This document shows, one piece after another, positions 28,840-37,598 of a stretch of 64,000 bases of DNA. The notes under the pieces are model-generated. The model had not been told where the DNA came from, ran no database searches, and saw only the letters and a list, made by a program, of their open reading frames with translations. This DNA comes from Sideroxyarcus sp045866275 (GTDB taxonomy: Bacteria; Pseudomonadota; Gammaproteobacteria; Burkholderiales; Gallionellaceae), in NCBI GenBank assembly GCA_045866275.1, contig BAAFRX010000007.1, forward strand, positions 1-64,000, in the 5' to 3' direction. Position 1 is the first letter of the stretch. Every line of letters begins with the position of its first letter. The position numbers and the translations under genes were made by a program.

Positions 28840-30363
28840 ATGCGTTCCCTGCGCCTGTTCAAAATCGTCTTCGTCGTCCTGCGTTACGGTCTGGACGAAT
28901 TCCTGCTGGCGCATGCGCGTACGCGCTGGCTGTTGCGCCCGCTCAATTTGTTGCTGTTCTTCCGCGACACCTCGCGCCCGCGCGCGGTCCGCCTGCGCCT
29001 TGCGCTGGAAACGCTGGGCCCCATCTTCGTCAAGTTCGGCCAGCTCCTTTCCACCCGGCGTGATTTGATTCCTCCTGATATTGCCGAAGAACTGGCGCTG
29101 TTGCAGGATCAAGTGCCGCCTTTCCCTTCCGCCCAGGCAGTTGCCATCCTGGAGCAGACATACGGGAAAAAACTGCATGCGGTATTTGCGGAATTCGATG
29201 AAACGCCCGTTGCCAGCGCTTCGGTGGCCCAGGTGCACTTCGCCCGCTTGCCTGACGGACGCGAGGTGGCGGTAAAAATTCTGCGCCCGGGTATTGCCCC
29301 CATCATTGCGCACGATGTTGCGCTGCTCGATGTCTGCGCCGGTCTGATCGAACGCTGGTGGGAAGACGGCAAACGCCTGCGTCCCAAGGAAGTCGTCGCC
29401 GAATTCGAAAAATACCTGCACGACGAACTCGACCTGATGCGCGAAGCCTCCAGCGCCAGCCAGTTGCGGCGCAACTTCGCCGATGCGCGCTTGCTCCAGG
29501 TTCCGGAAGTCTATTGGGATTGGTGTAGCGAGGACATCATGGTGATGGAGCGCATGCACGGCATCCCCGTCAGCCAGACCACGGCGTTGCGCGCAGCCGG
29601 GATTGACATACCCAAACTTGCGCGCGACGGAGTCGAGATTTTTTACACCCAGGTTTTCCGCGACGGCTTCTTCCATGCCGACATGCACCCGGGCAATATC
29701 CTGGTCGCCTTTGACGGGCGCTACGTTGCGCTTGACTTCGGCATCATGGGCACGCTGACCGAGACTGACAAGAATTACCTGGCGCACAATTTCATCGCGT
29801 TTTTCAACCGCGATTACAAGCGCGTCGCCGAATTGCACATCGAATCCGGCTGGGCCCCGGCGGACACCCGGGTGGATGAATTCGAGGCGGCGATCCGCTC
29901 CGTGTGCGAACCCATCTTTGACAAGCCGCTCAAGGAAGTCTCGTTCGGCCGCATCCTGCTGAAGCTGTTCCAGACCTCGCGCCGCTTTGGCATCCGGATT
30001 CAGCCGCAACTTGTTCTGCTGCAAAAGACCCTGCTCAACATCGAGGGATTGGGTTTGCAACTCGATCCGGAACTGGATCTGTGGAAGACCGCGAAACCCT
30101 GGCTGGAACGCTGGATGAGCGAGCAGATCGGCTGGCGCGGCTTCATCAAAGGCCTGCGCCGCGAGGCGCCCCGCTTTGCCACCCTGTTTCCGCAACTGCC
30201 GCGCCTGATCCATCAGCGCTTGCAAAACGCGCCGCACGAGCCACTCGAACCCCTGTTGCGCGCCATGCTGGTCCAACAAAAACAGCGCAACCTGTGGTTG
30301 TCCGTCATTGCATTGCTGCTGGCCGCAACGCTGGCCCTGGCAGCCGGCATCCACCTCGTCTAA
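28840..30363 (+). CDS. ubiB: Ubiquinone biosynthesis kinase-like protein UbiB
   Basis: 507 residues, ABC1/ADCK atypical kinase family. The KxGQ motif is in FVKFGQLLSTRRDLIPPDI, the nucleotide-loop Ala-rich segment is ASASVAQVHFA, and the catalytic part reads FFHADMHPGNIL and ALDFGIMG. Two C-terminal hydrophobic helices (LWLSVIALLLAATLALAAG) anchor it to the membrane. UbiB is needed for ubiquinone synthesis, probably by lipid extraction. A GTG at 28819 would add seven residues; the ATG at 28840 matches the family. Confidence 0.92.
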   Translation: MRSLRLFKIVFVVLRYGLDEFLLAHARTRWLLRPLNLLLFFRDTSRPRAVRLRLALETLGPIFVKFGQLLSTRRDLIPPDIAEELALLQDQVPPFPSAQAVAILEQTYGKKLHAVFAEFDETPVASASVAQVHFARLPDGREVAVKILRPGIAPIIAHDVALLDVCAGLIERWWEDGKRLRPKEVVAEFEKYLHDELDLMREASSASQLRRNFADARLLQVPEVYWDWCSEDIMVMERMHGIPVSQTTALRAAGIDIPKLARDGVEIFYTQVFRDGFFHADMHPGNILVAFDGRYVALDFGIMGTLTETDKNYLAHNFIAFFNRDYKRVAELHIESGWAPADTRVDEFEAAIRSVCEPIFDKPLKEVSFGRILLKLFQTSRRFGIRIQPQLVLLQKTLLNIEGLGLQLDPELDLWKTAKPWLERWMSEQIGWRGFIKGLRREAPRFATLFPQLPRLIHQRLQNAPHEPLEPLLRAMLVQQKQRNLWLSVIALLLAATLALAAGIHLV

Positions 30364-30424
30364 CGGGCATGCAATGTGCCGCCCATGCTGATCAAACTTG
30401 CCCTGCTCGTTTCCCCCTATCCAA

Positions 30425-30448
30425 CTTTCCCCCGCAAGCGGGAGAAAG
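30425..30448. terminator. Hairpin between convergent ubiB and orphan parA
   Basis: CTTTC-C-CCCGC (30425-30435) pairs with GCGGG-A-GAAAG (30438-30448) around an AA loop, giving a ten-pair stem with one mismatch. It lies between convergent stop codons (30363 and 30476), so may act as a bidirectional transcription end or may be a dispersed palindromic repeat of the CCCGCxxGCGGGAG type. Confidence 0.5.
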
Positions 30449-30475
30449 GGCGAACGAATCGCTGCGCGAGTTTCG

Positions 30476-31240
30476 CTAAACGAAGCCGCTGTCCATTAAC
30501 TCTTTTGCCAGTGCGCGGTAGTCTGCCGCACCCGGACTATGCGGCGCATAAGCGAATACATCCAACCCATGCATTGGGCTGGTGGCAAGGGCGACCGTCT
30601 CCCCAATGCGCGTCTTGCACACCAGATCGCCGTAGCGCTCTTTGAGCTTGTCGTAAATGTCATATGAAAGCTTGCGGCGCGAGTCGAAGCGTGTCACCAC
30701 GATGCGCCGCTCGAACGTGCGTTGCAGCTTCTTCTCGAGCACGTTGAGCGCGCTGTCCAGCCGGTGCACGCCATGCTGCGACAAATAGTCAGCCGACACC
30801 GGGATCAACACCTTGTCCGCTGCCAGCAAGGCATTCAGTGTCAACACCCCCAGCATCGGGCAGCAGTCGATCAATATCGGCGCGCCGGTAAGGGCCAGTT
30901 CCTCGGCCAAACCCTGTTTGAGCAGCCCCGCAGCTTGCGGATCGCTGCCATACAAAGCATCGATCTTGGAGAGCTCCAGGGTGGCGGGAATCAGTTGCCA
31001 GCCCGCGGGTGTTTCATACAGCAGTCGGGCGAGCGGGGTTTTATCCTTGAAAAAGGACACGATGCTGTTCTGCCGGGTGGTCCCGTGCTTCAAGCCGGAG
31101 GCCAGACTCAAATGGCCTTGCGGATCCATGTCGAGCGCGATCGGGGTGCGCTGTGCCAGGGACAGCGCCGCCGTCAGATTCAGGCAGGTGGTGGTTTTGC
31201 CCACGCCCCCCTTTTGGTTGAATACGGCGATGACCGCCAT
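30476..31240 (-). CDS. Orphan ParA-family ATPase
   Basis: 254 residues with deviant Walker A FNQKGGVGKTTTCLNL, an A'-type segment (IALDMDPQGHLSLASGL) and Walker B ILIDCCPMLG. No ParB gene or cargo gene is adjacent, and it is clearly different from the canonical chromosomal ParA at 48004. Orphan ParA/MinD-like ATPases position varied cargoes (chemoreceptors, plasmids, carboxysomes); the cargo here is unknown. The ATG at 31240 follows GGAG; a start six codons upstream is possible. It lies beside the duplicated glmS 3' end. Confidence 0.82.
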   Translation of the reverse strand: MAVIAVFNQKGGVGKTTTCLNLTAALSLAQRTPIALDMDPQGHLSLASGLKHGTTRQNSIVSFFKDKTPLARLLYETPAGWQLIPATLELSKIDALYGSDPQAAGLLKQGLAEELALTGAPILIDCCPMLGVLTLNALLAADKVLIPVSADYLSQHGVHRLDSALNVLEKKLQRTFERRIVVTRFDSRRKLSYDIYDKLKERYGDLVCKTRIGETVALATSPMHGLDVFAYAPHSPGAADYRALAKELMDSGFV

Positions 31241-31365
31241 GTCGATACGTCTCCACATAAGTGGGAACGGGTGTGCGCCGCCGGTAAATCGTTGTTTTGA
31301 TTTTTCAGCGGCTTATGGCTTTGGCCACCCCGCGGGGTTTAACTTGCTGCGCCAGAGCGCCTTCG

Positions 31366-31430
31366 CCACAAGCCTCCGCAAAGTCTTTCACTCAACCGTG
31401 ACCGACTTTGCGAGATTGCGGAGCTTGTGG
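31366..31430 (-). repeat. Diverged duplicate of the glmS 3' end with flanking inverted repeat
   Basis: On the minus strand, 31417-31388 reads the codons N-L-A-K-S-V-T-V-E-stop, the exact GlmS C-terminal peptide, but with different synonymous codons from the real gene 127 bases away. It is flanked by inverted arms (31366-31385 and 31404-31430) that pair as a long imperfect hairpin, the same layout as at the true glmS end. It looks like the end of another glmS allele left by insertion or recombination at this site. Confidence 0.7.
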
Positions 31431-31481
31431 TTTCGACCGCCCTTTCTGGCTTAACCTGCTGCGCAGGTTAGTCTTTCACCG

Positions 31482-31554
31482 CAAGCCAAAAAACCTCGCG
31501 TTCACAAAGCGTCATTATTCCACCGTAACGGATTTCGCGAGGTTTCTTGGCTTG
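31482..31554 (-). terminator. Long hairpin at the true glmS 3' end
   Basis: CAAGCCAAAAAACCTCGCG (31482-31500) and CGCGAGGTTTCTTGGCTTG (31536-31554) are inverted repeats matching at 18 of 19 positions. The right arm lies inside the last glmS codons, the left arm beyond the stop. It may end or stabilise the glmUS transcript. A smaller palindrome, AACCTGC-TGC-GCAGGTT, follows at 31453-31469. Confidence 0.6.
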
Positions 31555-33338
31555 TCCACATCCGTTCCCTTCTGCAATGCGACGTAATATGCCAACAGTT
31601 GCAACGGTACGGTATGCAGAATAGGACTCAAAAAGCCTGCATGTTCGGGCATTTGCAGGATGTGTATCCCGTCCGTTTCCTTGATGTGAGTATTGGCGTC
31701 GGCAAACACATACAACTTGCCCCCGCGCGCTTTGACTTCCTGCAGATTCGATTTCAGCTTTTCCAGCAAGGCATCATTAGGAGCGACCGATACCACCGGC
31801 ATGTCCTTGTCCACCAGCGCCAAAGGTCCGTGCTTCAATTCACCCGCCGGATACGCCTCGGCATGAATGTACGAGATCTCTTTCAGCTTGAGCGCGCCTT
31901 CCGCTGCGATTGGGAAATGCATGCCGCGCCCCAGGAACAGGGCATGGTGTTTGTCGGCAAAATGTTTCGCAAGCTCGACAATCTGCGGTTCCAGCGCCAG
32001 CACTTTCTGCACGGCAGCGGGCAAATGCCGCAGTTCCTGCAGGAATTGCTGTTCCCGATTTTCATCCAGCCGGCCGCGCAATTTCGCCAACACCAACGTC
32101 AGAAGGAACAAGACGACCAGCTGGGTGGTGAAGGCCTTGGTCGAGGCAACCCCGATTTCCGGTCCGGCACGGGTCAGAAAACGCAATTTCGACTGGCGCA
32201 CGATGGCGCTTTCCGGAACGTTGCAAATGGCCAGTGTAAAACTGTGTCCGGTGGCTTTGGCGTGATTCAGCGCGGCCAGCGTATCTGCCGTTTCGCCGGA
32301 TTGCGAAATGGTGACGACCAGGGTTTTGGGATTGGGAACGCTGATGCGGTAGCGATATTCACTGGCGACTTCCACCCCGCACGGAATCCCTGCAATCTCT
32401 TCCAGCCAGTAGCGCGCAACCTGACCTGCATGGTTGCTCGTGCCGCAGGCAAGAATCAGGATGCTTTCAACTTGCGGGAAAATGCCGGCGGCTTCCGCGC
32501 CAAAGATTCCGGGCACCAGCGACTGGCTGTTGCATACCGCTTCCAGCGTGTTGGCCAGCGCCTGCGGTTGCTCGTGAATTTCCTTCTGCATATAGTGCTG
32601 GTACTCGCCCAGTTCCACGCTGTCGTTGTCCAGTTCGCTGACATGCAGCGGGCGCTGTACCGCGTTGCCTTTTGCATCGAAGATGCGATAGTTGGCAAGA
32701 TTCACCTCGACCACATCCCCCTCTTCCAGGTACACCACGTTCTTCGTCACTTGCAATAGCGCCGACATGTCGGACGCGACGTAGTGCTCACTCTCGCCGA
32801 CGCCCAATAGCAGCGGGCTTCCCTTTCTGGCTGCAATAAACTGATGCGGATTGTCCGCCGCCACCACGGCAATCGCATAAGCGCCAACCAGTTGCGCCAA
32901 TGCCATCTGCGTGGCCACCCGCAGGTTGCCCTGGGCGTAATGGCTGTGAATCAGATGGGCAATCACTTCGGTATCGGTATCCGAAGTGAACTCGTAGCCT
33001 TGCTCGGTCAGCTCGGCCCGCAGCACTTCGTAATTTTCGATGATGCCGTTGTGTACAACAGAAATCAGATTGCGGCTGACGTGCGGATGCGCGTTGCGCT
33101 CGGATGGAATGCCGTGGGTCGCCCAGCGCGTGTGGGCGATTCCCAGCTCTCCGTACAGGCCTGAACTTTTTAGTGCCAACTCGGCAACCCGTCCGGTGCT
33201 ACGCACGCGGTCCAGTTGCGCGTCATGCACCACGACCAGCCCGGCCGAGTCGTAACCGCGATATTCCAGGCGCAACAGCCCGTTCACCAGAATCGGCACA
33301 ACATTACGCCGGGCGACGGCGCCAACGATTCCGCACAT
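31515..33338 (-). CDS. glmS: Glucosamine-fructose-6-phosphate aminotransferase GlmS
   Basis: 607 residues. The N-terminal glutaminase domain starts MCGIVGAVARRN with the catalytic Cys after Met, followed by two SIS sugar-isomerase domains (ILACGTSNHAGQ, ISQSGETADT, GVASTKAFTTQ). The C-terminus is KPRNLAKSVTVE, the conserved end used by Tn7-type elements as a target in many bacteria. It makes glucosamine-6-phosphate for cell wall and LPS. It begins one base after the glmU stop, so the two are an operon. Confidence 0.96.
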   Translation of the reverse strand: MCGIVGAVARRNVVPILVNGLLRLEYRGYDSAGLVVVHDAQLDRVRSTGRVAELALKSSGLYGELGIAHTRWATHGIPSERNAHPHVSRNLISVVHNGIIENYEVLRAELTEQGYEFTSDTDTEVIAHLIHSHYAQGNLRVATQMALAQLVGAYAIAVVAADNPHQFIAARKGSPLLLGVGESEHYVASDMSALLQVTKNVVYLEEGDVVEVNLANYRIFDAKGNAVQRPLHVSELDNDSVELGEYQHYMQKEIHEQPQALANTLEAVCNSQSLVPGIFGAEAAGIFPQVESILILACGTSNHAGQVARYWLEEIAGIPCGVEVASEYRYRISVPNPKTLVVTISQSGETADTLAALNHAKATGHSFTLAICNVPESAIVRQSKLRFLTRAGPEIGVASTKAFTTQLVVLFLLTLVLAKLRGRLDENREQQFLQELRHLPAAVQKVLALEPQIVELAKHFADKHHALFLGRGMHFPIAAEGALKLKEISYIHAEAYPAGELKHGPLALVDKDMPVVSVAPNDALLEKLKSNLQEVKARGGKLYVFADANTHIKETDGIHILQMPEHAGFLSPILHTVPLQLLAYYVALQKGTDVDKPRNLAKSVTVE

Positions 33339-33339
33339 G

Positions 33340-34704
33340 TTATTTTTTCCCCTTTTGCGGACGCTGCCAGCCGCTGATGCTGACCTGCTTGCTGCGCGAC
33401 AGGGTCAGTTGATTGTCCGGCGCGTCCCTGGTGATCGTTGACCCGGCCCCTATCGTTGCGCCCGCACCAACGGTCACCGGCGCCACCAGTTGCGTATCGG
33501 AACCAATAAAAGCATCGTCGCCAATGACGGTGCGATATTTATTGGCGCCGTCGTAATTGCAGGTGATCGTGCCGGCCCCGATGTTGACCCGCTGTCCGAC
33601 GGAGCTGTCGCCGATGTAGCTCAAATGGTTGGCCTTGCTTCCGTGTCCGATCTCGCTGTTCTTGATCTCGACAAAATTTCCGACGTGGGCTTCCGCGTCC
33701 AGTTTCGTGCCAGGACGCAGCCTTGCAAAGGGCCCAATGCGGCAGTTAGCGCCCACTTCGCTGCTGTCGATATGGCTGTAGGGTGCAATCTGTGTGCCTT
33801 GCGCGAGTGTCGAGTTGCGGATGATGCTGTAGGCCCCCACGCGCACGCGCTCGCCCAGCTTTACCTCGCCCTCGAATATGCAGCCGACATCAATCTCGAC
33901 GTCGCGACCGCAGACGAGATTTCCGCGCACATCCAACCGCGCCAGATCGACGAGCGTTACGCCCTGCGCCAGCAGTTCACGGGCTGCATTTTGTTGCCAT
34001 ACCCGTTCGAGGGCGGCCAGTTGCAATTTATTGTTTATGCCTTCTACTTCCCAGCGATGGGCAGGTTGTATGGTATGAATTGCCACGCCGTCCTGCACCG
34101 CCATCGCCACGATGTCGGTCAGGTAGTACTCACCTTGTGCATTGAGGTTTCCCAGTCTGCCCAGCCATTTGCGTAATTTTCGCGTGGGGGCCAGCAGGAT
34201 GCCGGTGTTCACTTCGCCAATTTCGCGTTGTTCCGGCGTGGCGTCTTTTTCTTCCACGATAGACTGCACGTCACCTTGCGCGTTGCGCACGATGCGTCCG
34301 TAACCGGCAGGAATGTCCAGATTGACAGTGAGCAAAACCAGCCCTTCGCCCGCCTGCAGCATCTGATGCAGGGTGCTGTGCCGAATCAGCGGCACATCGC
34401 CGTACAACACCAGCGTGCGGCTGTCGTCCTCGAAATACGGCATGGCCTGCTGCACCGCATGCCCGGTTCCCAGCTGCGGCTCTTGAACAACGAACGTCGC
34501 AGCATAATCCTGCATCGCTTGCGGCACAGCCTCGCCGCCATGCCCATACACAACACACATCTGCTGCGGCTGTAGCCCATTTGCACTATCCAGCACGTGC
34601 TGCAGCAGCGGCTTCCCTGCCAGGGCATGCAACACTTTCGGCTTGTCGGAATACATGCGCGTGCCCTTGCCGGCAGCGAGGATAACGATGTTGAGATGAC
34701 TCAT
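33340..34704 (-). CDS. glmU: Bifunctional GlmU (GlcNAc-1-P uridylyltransferase / GlcN-1-P acetyltransferase)
   Basis: 454 residues. The N-terminal nucleotidyltransferase motif is ILAAGKGTRMYSDKPKVLH; the C-terminal half is a left-handed beta-helix of hexapeptides (IGPFARLRPGTKL, VGNFVEIKNSEIG, ISGDA-type turns) that acetylates glucosamine-1-phosphate. The frame is open 39 codons upstream through IS256 sequence, but MSHLNIVILAAG at 34704 is the family start. It is co-transcribed with glmS. The IS256 remnant begins 31 bases upstream, so it may have displaced or supplied the promoter. Confidence 0.95.
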   Translation of the reverse strand: MSHLNIVILAAGKGTRMYSDKPKVLHALAGKPLLQHVLDSANGLQPQQMCVVYGHGGEAVPQAMQDYAATFVVQEPQLGTGHAVQQAMPYFEDDSRTLVLYGDVPLIRHSTLHQMLQAGEGLVLLTVNLDIPAGYGRIVRNAQGDVQSIVEEKDATPEQREIGEVNTGILLAPTRKLRKWLGRLGNLNAQGEYYLTDIVAMAVQDGVAIHTIQPAHRWEVEGINNKLQLAALERVWQQNAARELLAQGVTLVDLARLDVRGNLVCGRDVEIDVGCIFEGEVKLGERVRVGAYSIIRNSTLAQGTQIAPYSHIDSSEVGANCRIGPFARLRPGTKLDAEAHVGNFVEIKNSEIGHGSKANHLSYIGDSSVGQRVNIGAGTITCNYDGANKYRTVIGDDAFIGSDTQLVAPVTVGAGATIGAGSTITRDAPDNQLTLSRSKQVSISGWQRPQKGKK

Positions 34705-34735
34705 ACTCTGCTCTCGGTTTTTGGCCATCAATTTT

Positions 34736-35130
34736 GATTGAGTCCTTAAACTGCTGTAAATAGATTGGTGGGCAGCCACCGCTTCGATTCGGTAAATTAA
34801 CGTTAACGAGACGATTAACAACCGAAGGAGAAGAAGCGATGGCTGGATATGAGATTAGCGTAGGTTCGGAATTGTTGCCAGGTCTTTTGAATGGGCAGGA
34901 CGGGCTGGCGAAGCTGGTGGAGACGGTACTCAACCAGGTGCTGGAAGCGCAGGTGGCGGAAACGCTGGGTGCCGGGAGGCACGAGCGCACGGACGATCGG
35001 CAAGGCTACCGCAACGGTTACCGGGCGCGCACGCTCTCGCGGGTCGGGCCGGTGACGCTGCTGGTGCCGCAAACCCGGGACGGCAGTTTCTCGACCGACA
35101 TCTTCAAGCGCTACCTACAGTGGACCCTAC
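34736..35130 (+). mobile_element. Truncated IS256-family element between glmU and gyrB
   Basis: The left end (GATTGAGTCCTTAAACTG...) and leader match positions 111-1 in inverted orientation. The transposase start with its AAGGAG site is intact, but the element ends after about 390 bases instead of the 1.2-1.4 kb expected for the family. The right boundary lies between the last recognisable transposase codon (about 35114) and the gyrB stop at 35136. I saw no convincing target duplication. Confidence 0.75.
34839..35114 (+). pseudogene. IS256-family transposase, N-terminal fragment
   Basis: About 92 recognisable residues: MAGYEISVGSELL, LAKLVETVLNQVLEAQVAE, the RHERTDDRQGYRNGYR motif and FSTDIFKRY, typical of the mutator-type transposase N-terminal DNA-binding part. 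The DDE catalytic core is absent. The frame then runs antisense into the end of gyrB to a stop at 35264, which is not native transposase. It is non-functional as a transposase. Confidence 0.85.
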
Positions 35131-35135
35131 AACGA

Positions 35136-37565
35136 TCAAACATCGAGATTTTTGACCCCAAGTGCATTTTTTTCAATAAACAAGCGTCGCGGCTCAACGA
35201 CATCGCCCATCAGGGTGGTGAATATCTCGTCCGCTCCGATGGCATCTTCGATACGCACACGTAGCAGGATGCGGTTCTTCACGTCCATGGTGGTTTCCCA
35301 CAACTGTTCGGGGTTCATCTCACCCAAGCCTTTGTAGCGCTGGGTGCTGACGCCTTTTTTGGCTTCTTCAAGCAGCCATTCGATGGCTTGCTTGAAGCTG
35401 GATATGCCGCGTTTCTGATCGCCGCGCATGGCGTAAGCGGTCGGCGAGATCAGGCCATGCAAGGCTTCGGCAGTCTGGCGGATTTGCGCGTAATCTCCAC
35501 TTTCAAGGAATGCGCGGTCGAGATAAGTGAGGGAATAATTGCCGTGGAGCAGCTTTTCCAAGCGCAGGCGCAACTCGCCCTGCTCATCGACTTCAGCTTG
35601 AGCTTTGATCATGCCGCCGCATGCGTCTTGCAACAATTTGGCGCTTTTTTGTGCCTGTGTTTCATCAGACAGCGACAGGGCGGGCAAAATGAGCAAGGCA
35701 TGGCTGGCTTCAGGTGCAATGAAGTGCGATAGACGATCGATGACTGCTTCGGAGAGAAAATATTGCTTGGCTATTTCACCCAGCGCTTCACCCTGGATGG
35801 GCGCAGCATCGAGAGCAGGGAAAAAAGCAGCATCCTTCAGCGCAGCGCCAAGCATATAGTTCTTTAACTCGAGCTCATCCTTGAGATAACGCTCGTCGCG
35901 CCCCTGTTTTATCTTGTACAAAGGCGGTTGTGCGATATAGATGTGTCCGCGCTCGACCAGTTCTGGCATCTGACGATAGAAGAAGGTGAGCAACAGCGTG
36001 CGGATATGGGCACCATCCACATCCGCGTCGGTCATAATGATGATTCGGTGATAGCGTAGCTTGTCGGCGTTGTATTCATCCTTTCCGATGCCGGTACCCA
36101 GCACGGTGATGAGCGTGGCGATTTCCTGCGAGGCAATGAGCTTTTCGAAGCGCGCCTTTTCCACATTGAGAATTTTTCCCTTGAGCGGCAGAATAGCCTG
36201 AAATTTCCGGTCTCTCCCTTGTTTGGCTGAACCGCCGGCGGAATCACCCTCAACCAGATAAAGTTCGGAGAGGGCGGGGTCTTTCTCCTGACAATCAGCC
36301 AGCTTTCCTGGCAAACCAATACCATCTAACACACCCTTGCGACGGGTCAGTTCGCGCGCCTTCCGAGCGGCCTCGCGTGCGCGGGCAGCCTCGACGATCT
36401 TGCCACAAATAATCTTGGCGTCGATTGGATTCTCAAGCAGATAATCCGTAAGCTTTTGTGCAACCACCTCTTGTACTGCGGGCTGAACTTCACTTGAAAC
36501 CAGCTTATCCTTTGTTTGTGATGAAAATTTTGGCTCCGGCACCTTTACGGAAAGAACACAGGTCAAACCTTCGCGCATATCATCGCCAGCAGTATCTACC
36601 TTGGCTTTTTTGGCAAACTCGTGCTCTTCGATGTATTTATTGATAACTCGGGTCATCGCCATGCGCAGACCCGTCAGGTGTGTACCCCCGTCGCGTTGCG
36701 GAATGTTGTTGGTGAAGCATTGCACCACCTCGGAATAACTGTCATTCCATTGCATCGACACATCTACTACAACATTGTCTTTTTCACCGGTTGCATGGAA
36801 GGGGGTGGGGTGCAAAACCGCTTTGTTTTTATTCATGTATTCAACAAAGCCGCGCACCCCTCCTGAATAGGCAAAATTCTCACTTTTTCCAGTACGCTGA
36901 TCGATTAATTCAATCTTTACCCCATTGTTCAGAAAGGATAATTCCCGCAATCGTTTTGCCAGAATCTCATAATGAAACTCGACTTGTCCGAAGATTTCGT
37001 GGTCCGCAAGGAAATGAACTTCGGTTCCGCGTTTATTGCTTTCTCCCAAAACAGGTACGGGAGAAACGTCAACACCCTTTTGTTTTTCAATCAAACGGTC
37101 TTTTACGATACCCCGCACAAAAGCCAAGCCATATTTTTTTCCTTCACGATACGTTGTGAGTTTCAGCCATTCAGACAACCCATTAACACAGCTAACACCC
37201 ACTCCGTGCAACCCTCCTGAAACCTTGTAACTATTCTGATTAAATTTTCCCCCGGCATGCAGAACGGTCATGACTATTTCTGCAGCCGATCGTTTGGGTT
37301 CGTGTTTGTCATCAAACTTGATACCAATAGGAATGCCTCTCCCATTATCAGATACAGATATGGAGTTATCACCATGAATAATTACCTTTATTTCATCACA
37401 ATGCCCCGCCAAAGATTCATCGATAGCGTTATCGACCACTTCGAATACCATGTGATGTAACCCGGTCCCATCCGATGTATCACCGATATACATGCCTGGG
37501 CGCTTGCGTACCGCTTCCAAACCTTCAAGTTGCTGGATGCTCGATTCGTCGTAGTTGTCGCTCAT
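35136..37565 (-). CDS. gyrB: DNA gyrase subunit B
   Basis: 809 residues. The GHKL ATPase region includes GLEAVRKRPGMYIGDTSDG and GGLHGVGVSCVN; the TOPRIM domain has LVEGDSAGGSAKQGRDR and IMTDADVDGAHIRTLLLTFF; the C-terminus is EPRRLFIEKNAL. With GyrA it introduces negative supercoils. It follows dnaN with only 33 bases between, and that spacer holds a parS site. recF, often found between dnaN and gyrB, is absent. Base composition is more AT-rich than in flanking operons. Confidence 0.97.
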   Translation of the reverse strand: MSDNYDESSIQQLEGLEAVRKRPGMYIGDTSDGTGLHHMVFEVVDNAIDESLAGHCDEIKVIIHGDNSISVSDNGRGIPIGIKFDDKHEPKRSAAEIVMTVLHAGGKFNQNSYKVSGGLHGVGVSCVNGLSEWLKLTTYREGKKYGLAFVRGIVKDRLIEKQKGVDVSPVPVLGESNKRGTEVHFLADHEIFGQVEFHYEILAKRLRELSFLNNGVKIELIDQRTGKSENFAYSGGVRGFVEYMNKNKAVLHPTPFHATGEKDNVVVDVSMQWNDSYSEVVQCFTNNIPQRDGGTHLTGLRMAMTRVINKYIEEHEFAKKAKVDTAGDDMREGLTCVLSVKVPEPKFSSQTKDKLVSSEVQPAVQEVVAQKLTDYLLENPIDAKIICGKIVEAARAREAARKARELTRRKGVLDGIGLPGKLADCQEKDPALSELYLVEGDSAGGSAKQGRDRKFQAILPLKGKILNVEKARFEKLIASQEIATLITVLGTGIGKDEYNADKLRYHRIIIMTDADVDGAHIRTLLLTFFYRQMPELVERGHIYIAQPPLYKIKQGRDERYLKDELELKNYMLGAALKDAAFFPALDAAPIQGEALGEIAKQYFLSEAVIDRLSHFIAPEASHALLILPALSLSDETQAQKSAKLLQDACGGMIKAQAEVDEQGELRLRLEKLLHGNYSLTYLDRAFLESGDYAQIRQTAEALHGLISPTAYAMRGDQKRGISSFKQAIEWLLEEAKKGVSTQRYKGLGEMNPEQLWETTMDVKNRILLRVRIEDAIGADEIFTTLMGDVVEPRRLFIEKNALGVKNLDV

Positions 37566-37580
37566 TTTCTTGTTGCTTTC

Positions 37581-37596
37581 TGTTTCACGTGGAACA
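37581..37596. promoter_or_regulatory. parS site, dnaN-gyrB spacer
   Basis: TGTTTCACGTGGAACA matches the widely conserved chromosomal parS palindrome TGTTTCACGTGAAACA at 15 of 16 positions and lies 15 bases before the gyrB ATG. ParB, encoded at 48811-49668, should bind and spread from here. Confidence 0.85.
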
Positions 37597-37598
37597 TA

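Noticed and set aside
30813..31454. Plus-strand frame containing HSTVTDFARLRSLW
   Set aside because: This is the reverse reading of the orphan parA and the duplicated glmS tail. The peptide is simply antisense to NLAKSVTVE and not a protein.
34705..34821. Longer GlmU start inside IS256 sequence
   Set aside because: The extra 39 residues come from the IS terminus; the family N-terminus starts at 34704.
35115..35264. Continuation of the IS256 transposase frame
   Set aside because: After about 35114 the frame is antisense to the gyrB C-terminus, not transposase.
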